34,590 nucleotides of DNA from NCBI GenBank assembly GCA_014860455.1, contig JACZJQ010000282.1:1-34590 (forward strand). The letters run 5' to 3'. Positions 8,132-16,077 of this stretch are shown here, piece after piece. The translations under genes were made by a program, and so were the position numbers. Numbering within the stretch: the first letter of the stretch is position 1; the number at the start of each line of letters is the position of its first letter. The notes below the pieces were generated by a model. The model did not search any database and was not told where the DNA came from. It worked only from the letters and a program-made list of their open reading frames with translations. The DNA is from Bryobacteraceae bacterium. GTDB taxonomy: Bacteria; Acidobacteriota; Terriglobia; Bryobacterales; Bryobacteraceae.

Positions 8132-9304
8132 ATGAACGTCAACAGGCGTGAATTCGTGAAATCCGGCGCCGCCCTCACCGCGGCGTCGCAAGCCCGCATC
8201 CTTGGAGCCAACGACAGGATCCGTATCGCCGGACTGGGCACTGGCGGCCGTTGCCGCTATCTGCTCAGCCTCGCCAACAAAATCGGCGGCTGTGAAATCA
8301 TTGCTCTCTGCGACGTCTACACGCCCCGCCGCGCCGAAGCGCGAGAAAAACTCGCGCCGCAATCCCGCGAATACAGCGAATACCGGGAGGTTCTCGACCG
8401 TAAAGATATCGACGCCGTCGTCATCGGCTCGCCCGACCACTGGCACGTCCCCATGTCGATCGACGCCGTCCGCGCGGGCAAGGATGTCTATGTCGAAAAG
8501 CCCGTCAGCCACAAGCCAGACGAAGGCCCGCGCCTCATCCAGGCCGTCGAGCAATCGCGCCGCATCCTCCAGGTCGGCTACCAGCAGCGCAGTTGGGACA
8601 TCTTTCAAATCGGCTGCGATCTCGTCCGCACCGGCAAACTCGGCAAGGTCACCATGGCCGAGTCCCACTGGTATCAGGACTACATCCGCAACTTCGGCCG
8701 CATGTCCGATGTCGACACATCGCAGCTCGACTGGAAGCGTTTCCTCGGCAATGCGAACGACCAGCCCTTCAACCAGCGCCGCTTCCTCCAATGGCGCTGG
8801 TACTGGGATTTCGGCGGCGGCGCCCTCACCGATCTCCACTCCCATTGGGGCGACGTCATCCATTGGTACATGCAGGAAGAGCGTCCCCTCGCCGCCACCG
8901 CCGTCGGCTCCAGCCAGTACCACAAATACTGGGACTGCCCCGACACCATCACCGCCGCCTGGCAGTATCCCACCTACAGCGCTTCTTATAACGGAACCCT
9001 CATCGGCCACCTCGAAGGCGGCACGCTCGTCTTCCGCGGCACCGATGCCATGTTGAAAATCACCCGTGAGGGACTCGCCCTCTACCCCGAAGGCGTTCTC
9101 CGCGCCGAACAGACCAGCTACCCCGAGCCCCTCGTCGCCGAGCGCGCCAAGGGCGACGGCACCCTCGACCACATGCGCAATTTCCTCGATTGCGTCCGCA
9201 GCCGCAAACAACCCAACTCCGATGTGCGCAGCGCCGTCGCTTCGGCGCAAGCCGCCCACATGGCCAACCAGGCCTTCCGCACCTCCTCGGTCGTGCGAGC
9301 CTGA
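8132..9304 (+). CDS. Gfo/Idh/MocA-family oxidoreductase with twin-arginine signal
   Basis: NAD(P)-dependent sugar oxidoreductase family, 390 residues. The N-terminus MNVNRREFVKSGAALTAASQA is a Tat export signal, so the protein is probably periplasmic with a tightly held cofactor. The Rossmann motif GLGTGGR lies near residues 34-40, and the conserved EKPVSHKP supplies the family EKP lysine; the C-terminal alpha/beta domain has the usual GGGALTDLHSHWGDVIHW. The frame is open back to 7943, but ATG 8132 begins the Tat signal and has AGGT 7 nt upstream. The substrate cannot be told from sequence; xylan- or pectin-derived sugars are suggested by the GH120 and GH28 neighbours. Confidence 0.87.
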   Translation: MNVNRREFVKSGAALTAASQARILGANDRIRIAGLGTGGRCRYLLSLANKIGGCEIIALCDVYTPRRAEAREKLAPQSREYSEYREVLDRKDIDAVVIGSPDHWHVPMSIDAVRAGKDVYVEKPVSHKPDEGPRLIQAVEQSRRILQVGYQQRSWDIFQIGCDLVRTGKLGKVTMAESHWYQDYIRNFGRMSDVDTSQLDWKRFLGNANDQPFNQRRFLQWRWYWDFGGGALTDLHSHWGDVIHWYMQEERPLAATAVGSSQYHKYWDCPDTITAAWQYPTYSASYNGTLIGHLEGGTLVFRGTDAMLKITREGLALYPEGVLRAEQTSYPEPLVAERAKGDGTLDHMRNFLDCVRSRKQPNSDVRSAVASAQAAHMANQAFRTSSVVRA

Positions 9305-9360
9305 GCACTCATGCCGCCCGCGCCGCCTGCCCGCTGCATATGCCTGCAGCCCTGACTTGA

Positions 9361-9366
9361 TATATT
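9361..9366 (+). promoter_or_regulatory. -10 box upstream of the second Gfo/Idh/MocA gene
   Basis: TATATT in the 84-bp gap between the two oxidoreductase genes, followed by GGAG (9377-9380) 8 nt before ATG 9389. It suggests the second gene can be transcribed separately. No matching -35 was found. Confidence 0.35.
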
Positions 9367-9388
9367 TCTGGATGACTGGAGCTTCACC

Positions 9389-10675
9389 ATGTCCTCACTC
9401 AATCGAAGAGAATTCGTCGGCGCCATGTCCGCCGCCTCGCTCAGCGCGAACGACACCGTCAACCTTGCCGTCATCGGACTCGGCGGCCGCGGCCGCGACC
9501 ATGTCAACGTATTCGGATCCCTGCCCGGTACGCGCATCGCCGCCATCTGCGACGTGAACCAGGAAGCGCAGGAACGCGCCGTCGCCCAGGTCGAAAAGCT
9601 CCAGGGCCACAAGCCCAAGGTCTATGCCGACATGCGCCGCCTCTACGATGACAAGGACATCCAGGCCGTCACTGTCGCCACGCCCAACCACTGGCACGCC
9701 CTCGCCGCCATCTGGGCCTGCCAGGCCGGCAAGGACGTCTACCTCGAAAAACCCGCCTGCCACAACCCCTTCGAAGGCGCGCAACTCATCGCCGCCGCCG
9801 CCCGCTACGGCCGCATCGTCCAGGTCGGCTCACAAAGCCGCAGCCTCCAATTCAAGATCCGCGCCATGGAACTTCTGCGCCAGGGCGTCATCGGCAAGCT
9901 CTATCTCGCCAAGGGCCTCTGCTACAAGCGCCGCCAGTCCATCGGCCGCACCCCCGACACTCCCGTCCCCCCTGGAATCGACTGGGATCAGTTCCTCGGA
10001 CCCGCCCAGTTGAAGCCCTTCAGCATGAACAAATTCAAGTACAACTGGCACTGGTTCTGGGACACCGGTAACGGCGACATCGGCAACCAGGGCGTCCATG
10101 AAATGGACATCGCCGCCTGGGGCCTCGGCAAAACCACCCTGCCTTCCACCGTCGTCTCCACCGGCGGCAAGTTCTGCTACGACGACGACCAGCAAACCCC
10201 CAACACCCAGTCCGCTGTCTTCGACTACGGCGATGCCCAACTCGTCTTCGAAGTCCGCGGCCTGCTCACCGGCGGCGAAGACGGCGTCCCCTCGCGCGGC
10301 GGCCACGCCATCGGCAACATCTTCTATGGCAGCGACGGCTTCATGGGCGTCGATCTCAACGGCTTCCGCGTCTACAAGGGCGAGAAGCATGAACTGGTCA
10401 TGGACGAGAAGTTTACCGAGAAATCGCAGTGGGATCCCTCTCCACACATGGCCAACTTCGTCGCCGCCGTCCGCGCCCGCAACGCCTCCGGGCTCAACGC
10501 ACCGCCAGCCATAGGTGTCCTGGCCGCCAACCTCTGCCACTACGCCAACATCAGCTACCGCACCGGCCGCAAACTCACCCTCGGTGCCAACGGCTCAATC
10601 CAGGGCGACGCTGAAGCCAGTCGCCTGCTCACGCGCGACTATCGCGCCCCATACGTCGTGCCCCGCATCGGATAA
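9389..10675 (+). CDS. Gfo/Idh/MocA-family oxidoreductase, second copy
   Basis: Sugar oxidoreductase family protein of 428 residues, in tandem with the previous gene but clearly diverged from it. A twin-arginine start (NRREFVGAMSAASLSAN) is followed by a short Rossmann entry (VIGLGGRGRDH) and the family motif LEKPACHNPFEG. The middle carries GIDWDQFLGPAQ and WHWFWDTGNGDIGNQGVHEMDIAAWGL, typical of the large acidobacterial and planctomycete paralogue group. GGAG lies 8 nt before the start. It converges on the adenosine-specific kinase gene with only 4 bp between stops. Pairing of two such enzymes suggests successive oxidation/reduction steps on one sugar, which is inference. Confidence 0.87.
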   Translation: MSSLNRREFVGAMSAASLSANDTVNLAVIGLGGRGRDHVNVFGSLPGTRIAAICDVNQEAQERAVAQVEKLQGHKPKVYADMRRLYDDKDIQAVTVATPNHWHALAAIWACQAGKDVYLEKPACHNPFEGAQLIAAAARYGRIVQVGSQSRSLQFKIRAMELLRQGVIGKLYLAKGLCYKRRQSIGRTPDTPVPPGIDWDQFLGPAQLKPFSMNKFKYNWHWFWDTGNGDIGNQGVHEMDIAAWGLGKTTLPSTVVSTGGKFCYDDDQQTPNTQSAVFDYGDAQLVFEVRGLLTGGEDGVPSRGGHAIGNIFYGSDGFMGVDLNGFRVYKGEKHELVMDEKFTEKSQWDPSPHMANFVAAVRARNASGLNAPPAIGVLAANLCHYANISYRTGRKLTLGANGSIQGDAEASRLLTRDYRAPYVVPRIG

Positions 10676-10679
10676 GGCC

Positions 10680-11162
10680 TCAACGTTTGTAGCCGATCTT
10701 GCGCAACAGCGAGTGGCGCCACTCAATGTCCTCGGCGCCTTCCACGCCTTTCGGCGCGAAGCCGTCGATCACGCCCATCACGCCGCGCCCCTGCGCCGTC
10801 TCGGCGATGACAACCTCTACCGGATTCGCCGTAGCGCAAAACAGCCCGACGACTTCCGGAACATCCTTGATCCGCGTCAACACGTTGATCGGATAGCCAT
10901 CCTTCATGCACACCACGAAGGTGTGCCCGGCCGCCACCGCCTGCGCGTTCTTCACCGCCAGCGCCTTCAACTCATCGTCGTTGCCGTCCGCGCGGATCAG
11001 GCACACCCCCGACGCCTCGCAAAACGCCACGCCAAACTTCAGCTGCGGCACGGTGTTCACAATCGCCTCGTAAACATCCTCCACCGTCTTGATGAAATGC
11101 GACTGCCCCAAAATAATATTGCCATTCTCCGGAATCTCAAGTGCTACGGTTTTCAGTTCCAT
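10680..11162 (-). CDS. Adenosine-specific kinase family protein
   Basis: A 160-residue single-domain protein matching the adenosine-specific kinase family (first characterised in Pyrobaculum, PAE2307). The recognisable blocks are [54 protein letters not shown] and [29 protein letters not shown]. Length and blocks fit the family end to end. The family is proposed to phosphorylate adenosine in the cytosol; function outside archaea is poorly tested. It is convergent with the oxidoreductase gene and 33 bp before the toxin stop on the same strand. A TAGGAT box lies 9 nt before the start, so the leader would be very short. Confidence 0.87.
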   Translation of the reverse strand: MELKTVALEIPENGNIILGQSHFIKTVEDVYEAIVNTVPQLKFGVAFCEASGVCLIRADGNDDELKALAVKNAQAVAAGHTFVVCMKDGYPINVLTRIKDVPEVVGLFCATANPVEVVIAETAQGRGVMGVIDGFAPKGVEGAEDIEWRHSLLRKIGYKR

Positions 11163-11195
11163 CGACCACCCATCCTAGCAGGCTGCCGCCAGTCC

Positions 11196-11537
11196 TCAGT
11201 CACAGCCCAGCGCGAACCGCATCGCCGCGCAAACCTCCGCCAGCCGTCCCGGCGAAATCGACGCCACCCGCCGCCCGATGCGCTCCTGCGAGACCGTGAT
11301 CACATTGTGCAGGTTCACAGCGCATGGCTTCCTCATCCCGTCCTGCTCGCTCAACGCCACCTCCGACGGGACGCCGCGAATCGTCGACGTGATCGGGGCG
11401 ATCGTGGCTGTGCCAAGGTAGCCGAGCGCACTCTGCCTGGTGAGAATCAGAACCGGCCGCGGCTTATCCGGCTTGGGAGAGGCGTACAGACGGATCTCGC
11501 CCCGGTTCAGCGTCTTCCCGATCACCTTTCTGGCCAC
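11196..11537 (-). CDS. MazF/PemK-family toxin
   Basis: Type II toxin-antitoxin mRNA endoribonuclease of about 113 residues. The MazF fold shows as LNRGEIRLYASPKPDKPRPVLILTRQSALG, then ATIAPITSTIRGVPSEVALS and NLHNVITVSQERIGRRVASI. The start is uncertain: in-frame GTG codons lie at 11555, 11537 and 11525. I chose 11537 because GGAGG lies 4 nt before it; 11525 would give the GTGA stop-start overlap with the antitoxin. In all cases the gene is coupled to the antitoxin upstream, the usual order for this family. Target sequence cannot be predicted. Confidence 0.82.
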   Translation of the reverse strand: MARKVIGKTLNRGEIRLYASPKPDKPRPVLILTRQSALGYLGTATIAPITSTIRGVPSEVALSEQDGMRKPCAVNLHNVITVSQERIGRRVASISPGRLAEVCAAMRFALGCD

Positions 11538-11761
11538 ACGGCCTCCCGCTCCCACTGGGCTGTTTCCTCCGTGGCTGCGCTGGACGCATAGCCCCGGCGG
11601 TCGCGCTCCTCAGCCTCCAGCGTCGCAAGCTGCCGCAAGTGCGCCCGCACCGCGTCCCGAAAGAACGCCGACCGGTTCCGCTTCAATCGCTTCGCCGCAC
11701 GGTCGGCGGCCTTTAGCAAATCCGGCTCAAGCACCACTTGGATTGTCGTCAACTGTGGCAT
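11522..11761 (-). CDS. Ribbon-helix-helix antitoxin (MazE/CopG-like)
   Basis: A 79-residue partner of the MazF-like toxin. The N-terminal half is a ribbon-helix-helix DNA-binding domain (TTIQVVLEPDLLKAADRAAKRLKRNRSAFFRDAVRAHL, about 5-43). The Glu-rich C-terminal half (LEAEERDRRGYAS...EETAQWEREAVWPE) fits the flexible toxin-binding tail of such antitoxins. The pair should repress its own promoter; an inverted repeat AACTGT-N12-ACAGTT (11751-11774) straddles the start codon. Whether the system is a stress module or a selfish element cannot be judged here. Confidence 0.85.
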   Translation of the reverse strand: MPQLTTIQVVLEPDLLKAADRAAKRLKRNRSAFFRDAVRAHLRQLATLEAEERDRRGYASSAATEETAQWEREAVWPER

Positions 11762-11774
11762 TTGTTCAACAGTT
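11751..11774. promoter_or_regulatory. Candidate autoregulatory operator of the toxin-antitoxin pair
   Basis: Inverted repeat AACTGT (11751-11756) and ACAGTT (11769-11774), separated by 12 nt and spanning the antitoxin start codon. A smaller dyad TGTT-C-AACA sits inside (11763-11771). Position and symmetry fit binding by a ribbon-helix-helix dimer pair; this is not proven. Confidence 0.4.
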
Positions 11775-11860
11775 TACTCCACAACGTAATCCACAGCCAT
11801 CCTCTCCTGATCATTCCGCCCTCATCCCGCCCAATCCTCTTTCCCGCTGCGCCCGGACGC

Positions 11861-11866
11861 TATACT
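11861..11866 (+). promoter_or_regulatory. -10 box of rnr (probable leaderless start)
   Basis: A perfect-looking TATACT ends 6 nt before GTG 11873, which places the transcription start at or very near the GTG. There is no Shine-Dalgarno sequence. The -35 region is weak (TTTCCC-like). Confidence 0.5.
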
Positions 11867-11872
11867 ACCAGC

Positions 11873-14191
11873 GTGAGCAGGCCCAATCCCGCTTGGGACA
11901 AAGCAATCGTCGAGCGGCTGGAAGCGCAGCCCAAAGGCCGCGCCACGGCCCGCCATCTCATCAAGGAACTCCGCATCCGCGGCGAAGACCGCCAGCGCTT
12001 CGAGGACGCCCTCGACGTCCTCGCGCGCCGTGGCGCCCTCATCGAAATCCGCGGCCAATACGTCCTGCCCTCCCGCACCAGCGAATACGCTATCGGCCGC
12101 CTCACCATGCACCGCGACGGCTACGGCTTCGTCATCCCCACCGCCCCCGTCCCCGGCGTCAAGGGCGACATCTTCATCCCGCCCGACCCCTCCATGAGCG
12201 CCATGCACGGCGACCGCGTCCTCGCCCGCATCGCCCGCGTCCTGCCCGATGGCAAGGCCGAAGGCTCAATCGAGCGCATCCTCCGCCGCGCCCATCCCAC
12301 CGTCGTCGGCGAATTCAAAATCGGCCGCAAGTTCAACTACGTCATCCCGCAGGAATCGCGCATCCAGCACACCATCGTCATCCCCGATGGCCTCGAATTC
12401 CCCGGCGCCGCCGCCAACCCCGATCGCATCGGCGCTCCCCTGCCCAAGCTCCACTCCATCGAAGATCTCGACGGCCAGATCGTCAACGTCGAACTGCTCG
12501 ACTTTCCAGACCGCGGCGAAGACGCCGTTGGCCGCGTCGTCGAGATCCTCGGCCATCCGGACGACTTCGGCGTCGATGTCGAAATCACCATCCGCAAGCA
12601 CCACCTGCCCAACCGCTTCCCAGCCGAAGCCCTCGCCGAAGCCCAGGCCATCGCCGAAACCATCCCCGAATCCGAAATCGCCCGCCGCCGCGACTTCCGC
12701 CACCTCGATTGCGTCACCATCGACGGCGAAACCGCCCGCGACTTCGACGACGCCGTCTGGATCGACCGCACCCCCGATGGCAACTACATCCTCCACGTCC
12801 ACATCGCCGACGTCAGCCACTACGTCCGCCCCGGCTCGGCCATCGACAATGAAGCCCTCATCCGCGGCACCAGCGTCTACTTCCCCGACCGCGCCGTGCC
12901 CATGCTCCCGCTCGAACTCTCCACAGGCATCTGCTCGCTCCGTCCCCAGGTCGACCGCCTCGTCATGTCGGCCCTTCTCGAAATCGATCATCAGGGCCAG
13001 ATAGTCCGCCAGGATTTCTGCCGCGGCGTCATCCGCAGCGCCGAACGCATGACCTACACCGGCGTCTTCTCCATCCTCGAAGGCGACCCCGCCCTGCGCG
13101 CCCGCTACGCCCCGCTCGTCTCGCGCTTCGAACTCATGCGCGACCTCGCCCTCATCCTCCAGCGCAAGCGCAACAAACGCGGATCCATCGACTTCGACCT
13201 CCCCGAACCCTTCATCGTCTTCGACGAGAACGGCATGATGACCTCCATCGACCGCGCCCCCCGCAACATCGCCCATCGCCTCATCGAGGAGTTCATGCTC
13301 GCTGCCAACGAGGCCGTCAGCGCCCACCTCGAAGCCTCTCTGCCCCAATCCATCTTCCGCGTCCACGAAGTCCCCGACCCTCAAAAGGTGATGGACTTCG
13401 AAGACCTCGCCGCCCGCTTCGGCTACTCCCTCGGCTTCGGCGCCGTCCCCGTCAGACGCTTCCCCGTCGTCACCCGCACCTCCGACGGCCGCAAACTCCG
13501 CCGCGACATCGTCCGCGCCGACGAGCGCATGAAGGTCAGCTCGCGCATGTACCAGAAACTCGTCGCCAAACTCGAAGGCAAGCCCGAAGAACGCATCTTG
13601 AACTACCTCATGCTGCGCTCGCTCAAACAGGCCCGCTACTCCGCCGAAAACCTCGGCCACTTCGCCCTCGCCGCCACCAGCTATACCCACTTCACCTCGC
13701 CCATCCGCCGCTACCCCGATCTCATCGTCCACCGCCTGCTCGGCGCGCTGCTCGACCGCCAGCCGCCTGAAGTCGCCGACCTCGACGGCCTCGCCCGCAT
13801 GTGCTCTGAAACCGAGCGCCGCGCCGCCGAAGCCGAACGCGAACTCCTCGAATGGAAACGCGTCAAGTTCATGACCGACCGCATCGGCGACGAGTTCGAT
13901 TCGCTCGTCATCTCCACCACCCGCTTCGGATTCTTCGTCGAACTCAACGACCTCTTCGTCGAAGGACTCGTCCCCATCGACTCGCTGCCCGGCGAACGCT
14001 GGAACTATCTCGATAACACCCGCCGCATCACCGGCGAACGCACCCGCCGCGAAATCTCCATCGGCGACCAACTCCGCGTCCGCCTCGATCACATCGACGC
14101 CATGGAGAAGCGCATGGTCTTTTCGCTCGCCGGCCCCTGGGCCTGCGAATCCGGCCGCAAACGCCCTCAGGCCCGCTTCAAGCGCCGCTGA
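11873..14191 (+). CDS. rnr: Ribonuclease R (RNB-family 3'-5' exoribonuclease)
   Basis: Processive 3'-5' exoribonuclease for structured RNA and mRNA/rRNA turnover, 772 residues from GTG 11873. Domain order is an N-terminal winged helix (about 10-65), two cold-shock domains (about 70-230), the RNB catalytic domain from about 272, and a C-terminal S1 domain with basic tail. The RNB magnesium site is clear in DGETARDFDDAV, with D284, D290, D292 and D293. The block FTSPIRRYPDLIVHRLL is the usual RNB end. The frame extends to 11738, but the homologous protein starts at SRPNPAWDKAIVERL. The last 14 bases overlap the archaemetzincin gene on the other strand. Strong C-ending codon preference (GCC, CGC, CTC). 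Confidence 0.93.
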   Translation: MSRPNPAWDKAIVERLEAQPKGRATARHLIKELRIRGEDRQRFEDALDVLARRGALIEIRGQYVLPSRTSEYAIGRLTMHRDGYGFVIPTAPVPGVKGDIFIPPDPSMSAMHGDRVLARIARVLPDGKAEGSIERILRRAHPTVVGEFKIGRKFNYVIPQESRIQHTIVIPDGLEFPGAAANPDRIGAPLPKLHSIEDLDGQIVNVELLDFPDRGEDAVGRVVEILGHPDDFGVDVEITIRKHHLPNRFPAEALAEAQAIAETIPESEIARRRDFRHLDCVTIDGETARDFDDAVWIDRTPDGNYILHVHIADVSHYVRPGSAIDNEALIRGTSVYFPDRAVPMLPLELSTGICSLRPQVDRLVMSALLEIDHQGQIVRQDFCRGVIRSAERMTYTGVFSILEGDPALRARYAPLVSRFELMRDLALILQRKRNKRGSIDFDLPEPFIVFDENGMMTSIDRAPRNIAHRLIEEFMLAANEAVSAHLEASLPQSIFRVHEVPDPQKVMDFEDLAARFGYSLGFGAVPVRRFPVVTRTSDGRKLRRDIVRADERMKVSSRMYQKLVAKLEGKPEERILNYLMLRSLKQARYSAENLGHFALAATSYTHFTSPIRRYPDLIVHRLLGALLDRQPPEVADLDGLARMCSETERRAAEAERELLEWKRVKFMTDRIGDEFDSLVISTTRFGFFVELNDLFVEGLVPIDSLPGERWNYLDNTRRITGERTRREISIGDQLRVRLDHIDAMEKRMVFSLAGPWACESGRKRPQARFKRR

Positions 14192-14714
14192 GCGTCTTCC
14201 CGCACTGCGCGCAAAACTCGGCCCCCTTCAGGTCCAGCCGCTCCACCCTGTGCGACGAAACCATCACACACTGCCAGTCGTCGCAATGCCCCAACCCGCG
14301 CGTGTGGCCGATCTCATGCACCGCTTCTTTCAACAGCCGCACCCGCAACTTCTCCGCGTCCGCCGGCAGTCCGTAAAACTCCTCCCGCAGCCTCGCCACC
14401 GAAACCACAGCCGCCTTACCTGGGTACTGCGCCTCGCCGAACACAAACGTCAGCACCGGCACAAACAGGTCCGCCTCGGTCACGCCAAGCACGATGTCGC
14501 CTTCCGTGACCTCCACCTCCGCCAACTTCGCCAGGATCGCCGTCGAATACGTTTGCCCCCGGTACGTATCGAAGGCGAAGCCTGAATCGAATTCATCCAC
14601 ATGAACCCGGCACTGCATCTGCAACCGAGCCGCCAGATCCGCCGACAACCGGTCCAGCAGGTTCAGGTCGATATGCGGTGGCGAAACCGGCAGGATGTGG
14701 ATCGTCGCCGCCAC
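14178..14714 (-). CDS. Archaemetzincin-family zinc protease
   Basis: A 178-residue metzincin peptidase. The signature is complete: HEIGHTRGLGHCDDWQC (133-149) gives the three zinc His and the catalytic Glu, Met151 lies close behind, and C144, C149, C168 and C171 form the second, structural zinc site special to archaemetzincins. This matches family length. Substrates of the family are not established. The start is GTG 14714, only 13 nt after the stop of the sigma-54 regulator gene, so it looks like the last gene of the redox/regulator operon. Its 3' end overlaps rnr by 14 bp, tail to tail. Confidence 0.9.
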   Translation of the reverse strand: MAATIHILPVSPPHIDLNLLDRLSADLAARLQMQCRVHVDEFDSGFAFDTYRGQTYSTAILAKLAEVEVTEGDIVLGVTEADLFVPVLTFVFGEAQYPGKAAVVSVARLREEFYGLPADAEKLRVRLLKEAVHEIGHTRGLGHCDDWQCVMVSSHRVERLDLKGAEFCAQCGKTLSGA

Positions 14715-14727
14715 GTTCGTTTGACCA

Positions 14728-16077
14728 TTACCTCACGCGCCGCGGATCCTGCAGTTCGTAGCGTTTGATCTTGTTGTACAGCGTCGTCCTGTCGATATCC
14801 AGCACCCTCGCCGCATGCGACAGGTTCCAACTTGTTTCAATCAAAACCCGCTCGATATGTGACCTCTCGATATCTTCCAGCCGCCGCCCCCCAAGCTGCG
14901 TCGCCTTCAGTGTCTGGAACGGAAAATCATCCGGCTCCAGCTCCGGCGTCCGGCTGATCAGCATCGCCCTCTCGATCGAATTTTCAAGCTCCCTCACATT
15001 GCCCGGCCACTGATATTCCATCAGCGCGTCCAGCGCACTGGCCGACAGCCGCTGCGGCTGCCGGTTCATCTGATTCGACAGCTTCGTGATGAAATGCGAC
15101 GCCAGCAGTGGAATGTCCTCCCGCCTCGCTCTCAACGGCGGCAGATCGATGGTGAACACGTTCAACCGGTAGTAAAGATCCGGCCTGAACCGTCCCTCTT
15201 CCACCTGTTTCTCCAGCCGCTTGTTGGTCGCCGCCACGGCTCTGAAATCCACCTTCACCGGGTGCGAATCGCCCACTCTCACAATCTCTTTTTCCTGCAG
15301 CACCCGCAGCAGATCGGTCTGCGTCCGCAGGCTGATGTCGCTGATCTCGTCCAGGAAAACCGTGCCGCCCTCGGCCACCTCGAACTTGCCCTTCTTCCTC
15401 GCCTGCGCACCGGTGAACGCGCCCTTCTCATGCCCGAACAGCTCGCTCTCCAGCAGCGTCTCGGTCAGCGCTCCGCAATGGATCACCACCATCGGATTGA
15501 ACCGCCGCGGACTCGCCGCATGGATCGCCCTCGCGACAATCTCTTTCCCCGTCCCGCTTTCGCCCGTGATCAGCACCGTCGCATCGGTTGGCGCCACGGT
15601 TTCCACAAGCTCGATCACCCGTTTCATCTGTGGGCTCTGTCCGATCAGCGATGTCTCCGGGAAGATCTGCTGCAAGTTCTCCTTCAGCCGCACCACCTCG
15701 CCTTCGGCCCTCTTGTGCGCAATCGCGTTCGAGATCAGGTGCACCAGTTCGTCGGGATCAAACGGCTTGGTGATGTAGTCATACGCGCCGTTTTTCAGCG
15801 CCTTCACCGCCGTCTCCACCGACGCAAATCCCGTCATGATCACCACCGGCATCTCCGGCGCTATCTCGTGCATCCGCGCTTGCAGTTCGATCCCGTCCAC
15901 GCCCGGCATCTTGATGTCCAGCAGCGCCAGGTCAAACCGGTCGTGCGACATCTTCTCCAGCGCCACGTGCGCCCCGGGGCAGACCTCGGTCTGAAATCCT
16001 TCGCTGTCAAACCACTTGCCCAACGAATCCCTGACAACCGGATCGTCGTCCACGATCAGAATATGGCCGCGTGTCAT
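14728..16077 (-). CDS. Sigma-54-dependent response regulator (NtrC/AtoC type)
   Basis: Two-component transcription activator of 449 residues that opens sigma-54 promoters. The receiver domain (1-120) has acidic D10-D12, phospho-acceptor D54 (LLDIKMPG) and K105. The AAA+ domain has Walker A GESGTGKE (173-180), the sigma-54 contact loop GAFTGA (220-225) and Walker B GGTVFLDEIS. A Fis-type helix-turn-helix closes the protein (NLSHAARVLDIDRTTLYNKIKRYEL). It overlaps the kinase gene by 4 bp (ATGA), so the two are a cognate pair. The sigma-54 promoter at 20468-20483, upstream of the same gene run, is its most likely target. Confidence 0.94.
   Translation of the reverse strand: MTRGHILIVDDDPVVRDSLGKWFDSEGFQTEVCPGAHVALEKMSHDRFDLALLDIKMPGVDGIELQARMHEIAPEMPVVIMTGFASVETAVKALKNGAYDYITKPFDPDELVHLISNAIAHKRAEGEVVRLKENLQQIFPETSLIGQSPQMKRVIELVETVAPTDATVLITGESGTGKEIVARAIHAASPRRFNPMVVIHCGALTETLLESELFGHEKGAFTGAQARKKGKFEVAEGGTVFLDEISDISLRTQTDLLRVLQEKEIVRVGDSHPVKVDFRAVAATNKRLEKQVEEGRFRPDLYYRLNVFTIDLPPLRARREDIPLLASHFITKLSNQMNRQPQRLSASALDALMEYQWPGNVRELENSIERAMLISRTPELEPDDFPFQTLKATQLGGRRLEDIERSHIERVLIETSWNLSHAARVLDIDRTTLYNKIKRYELQDPRRVR

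Noticed and set aside
7940-9259. Upstream 440-codon extension of the GH120 frame (1074 codons in total)
   Set aside because: It is antisense to the Tat-type oxidoreductase gene and low in domain features; the signal peptide and ribosome site put the start at 7939.
12266-14092. 608-codon frame antisense to rnr
   Set aside because: Composition shadow of a GC-rich gene; the product is rich in Asp, Glu, Val and Gly with no fold or motif.
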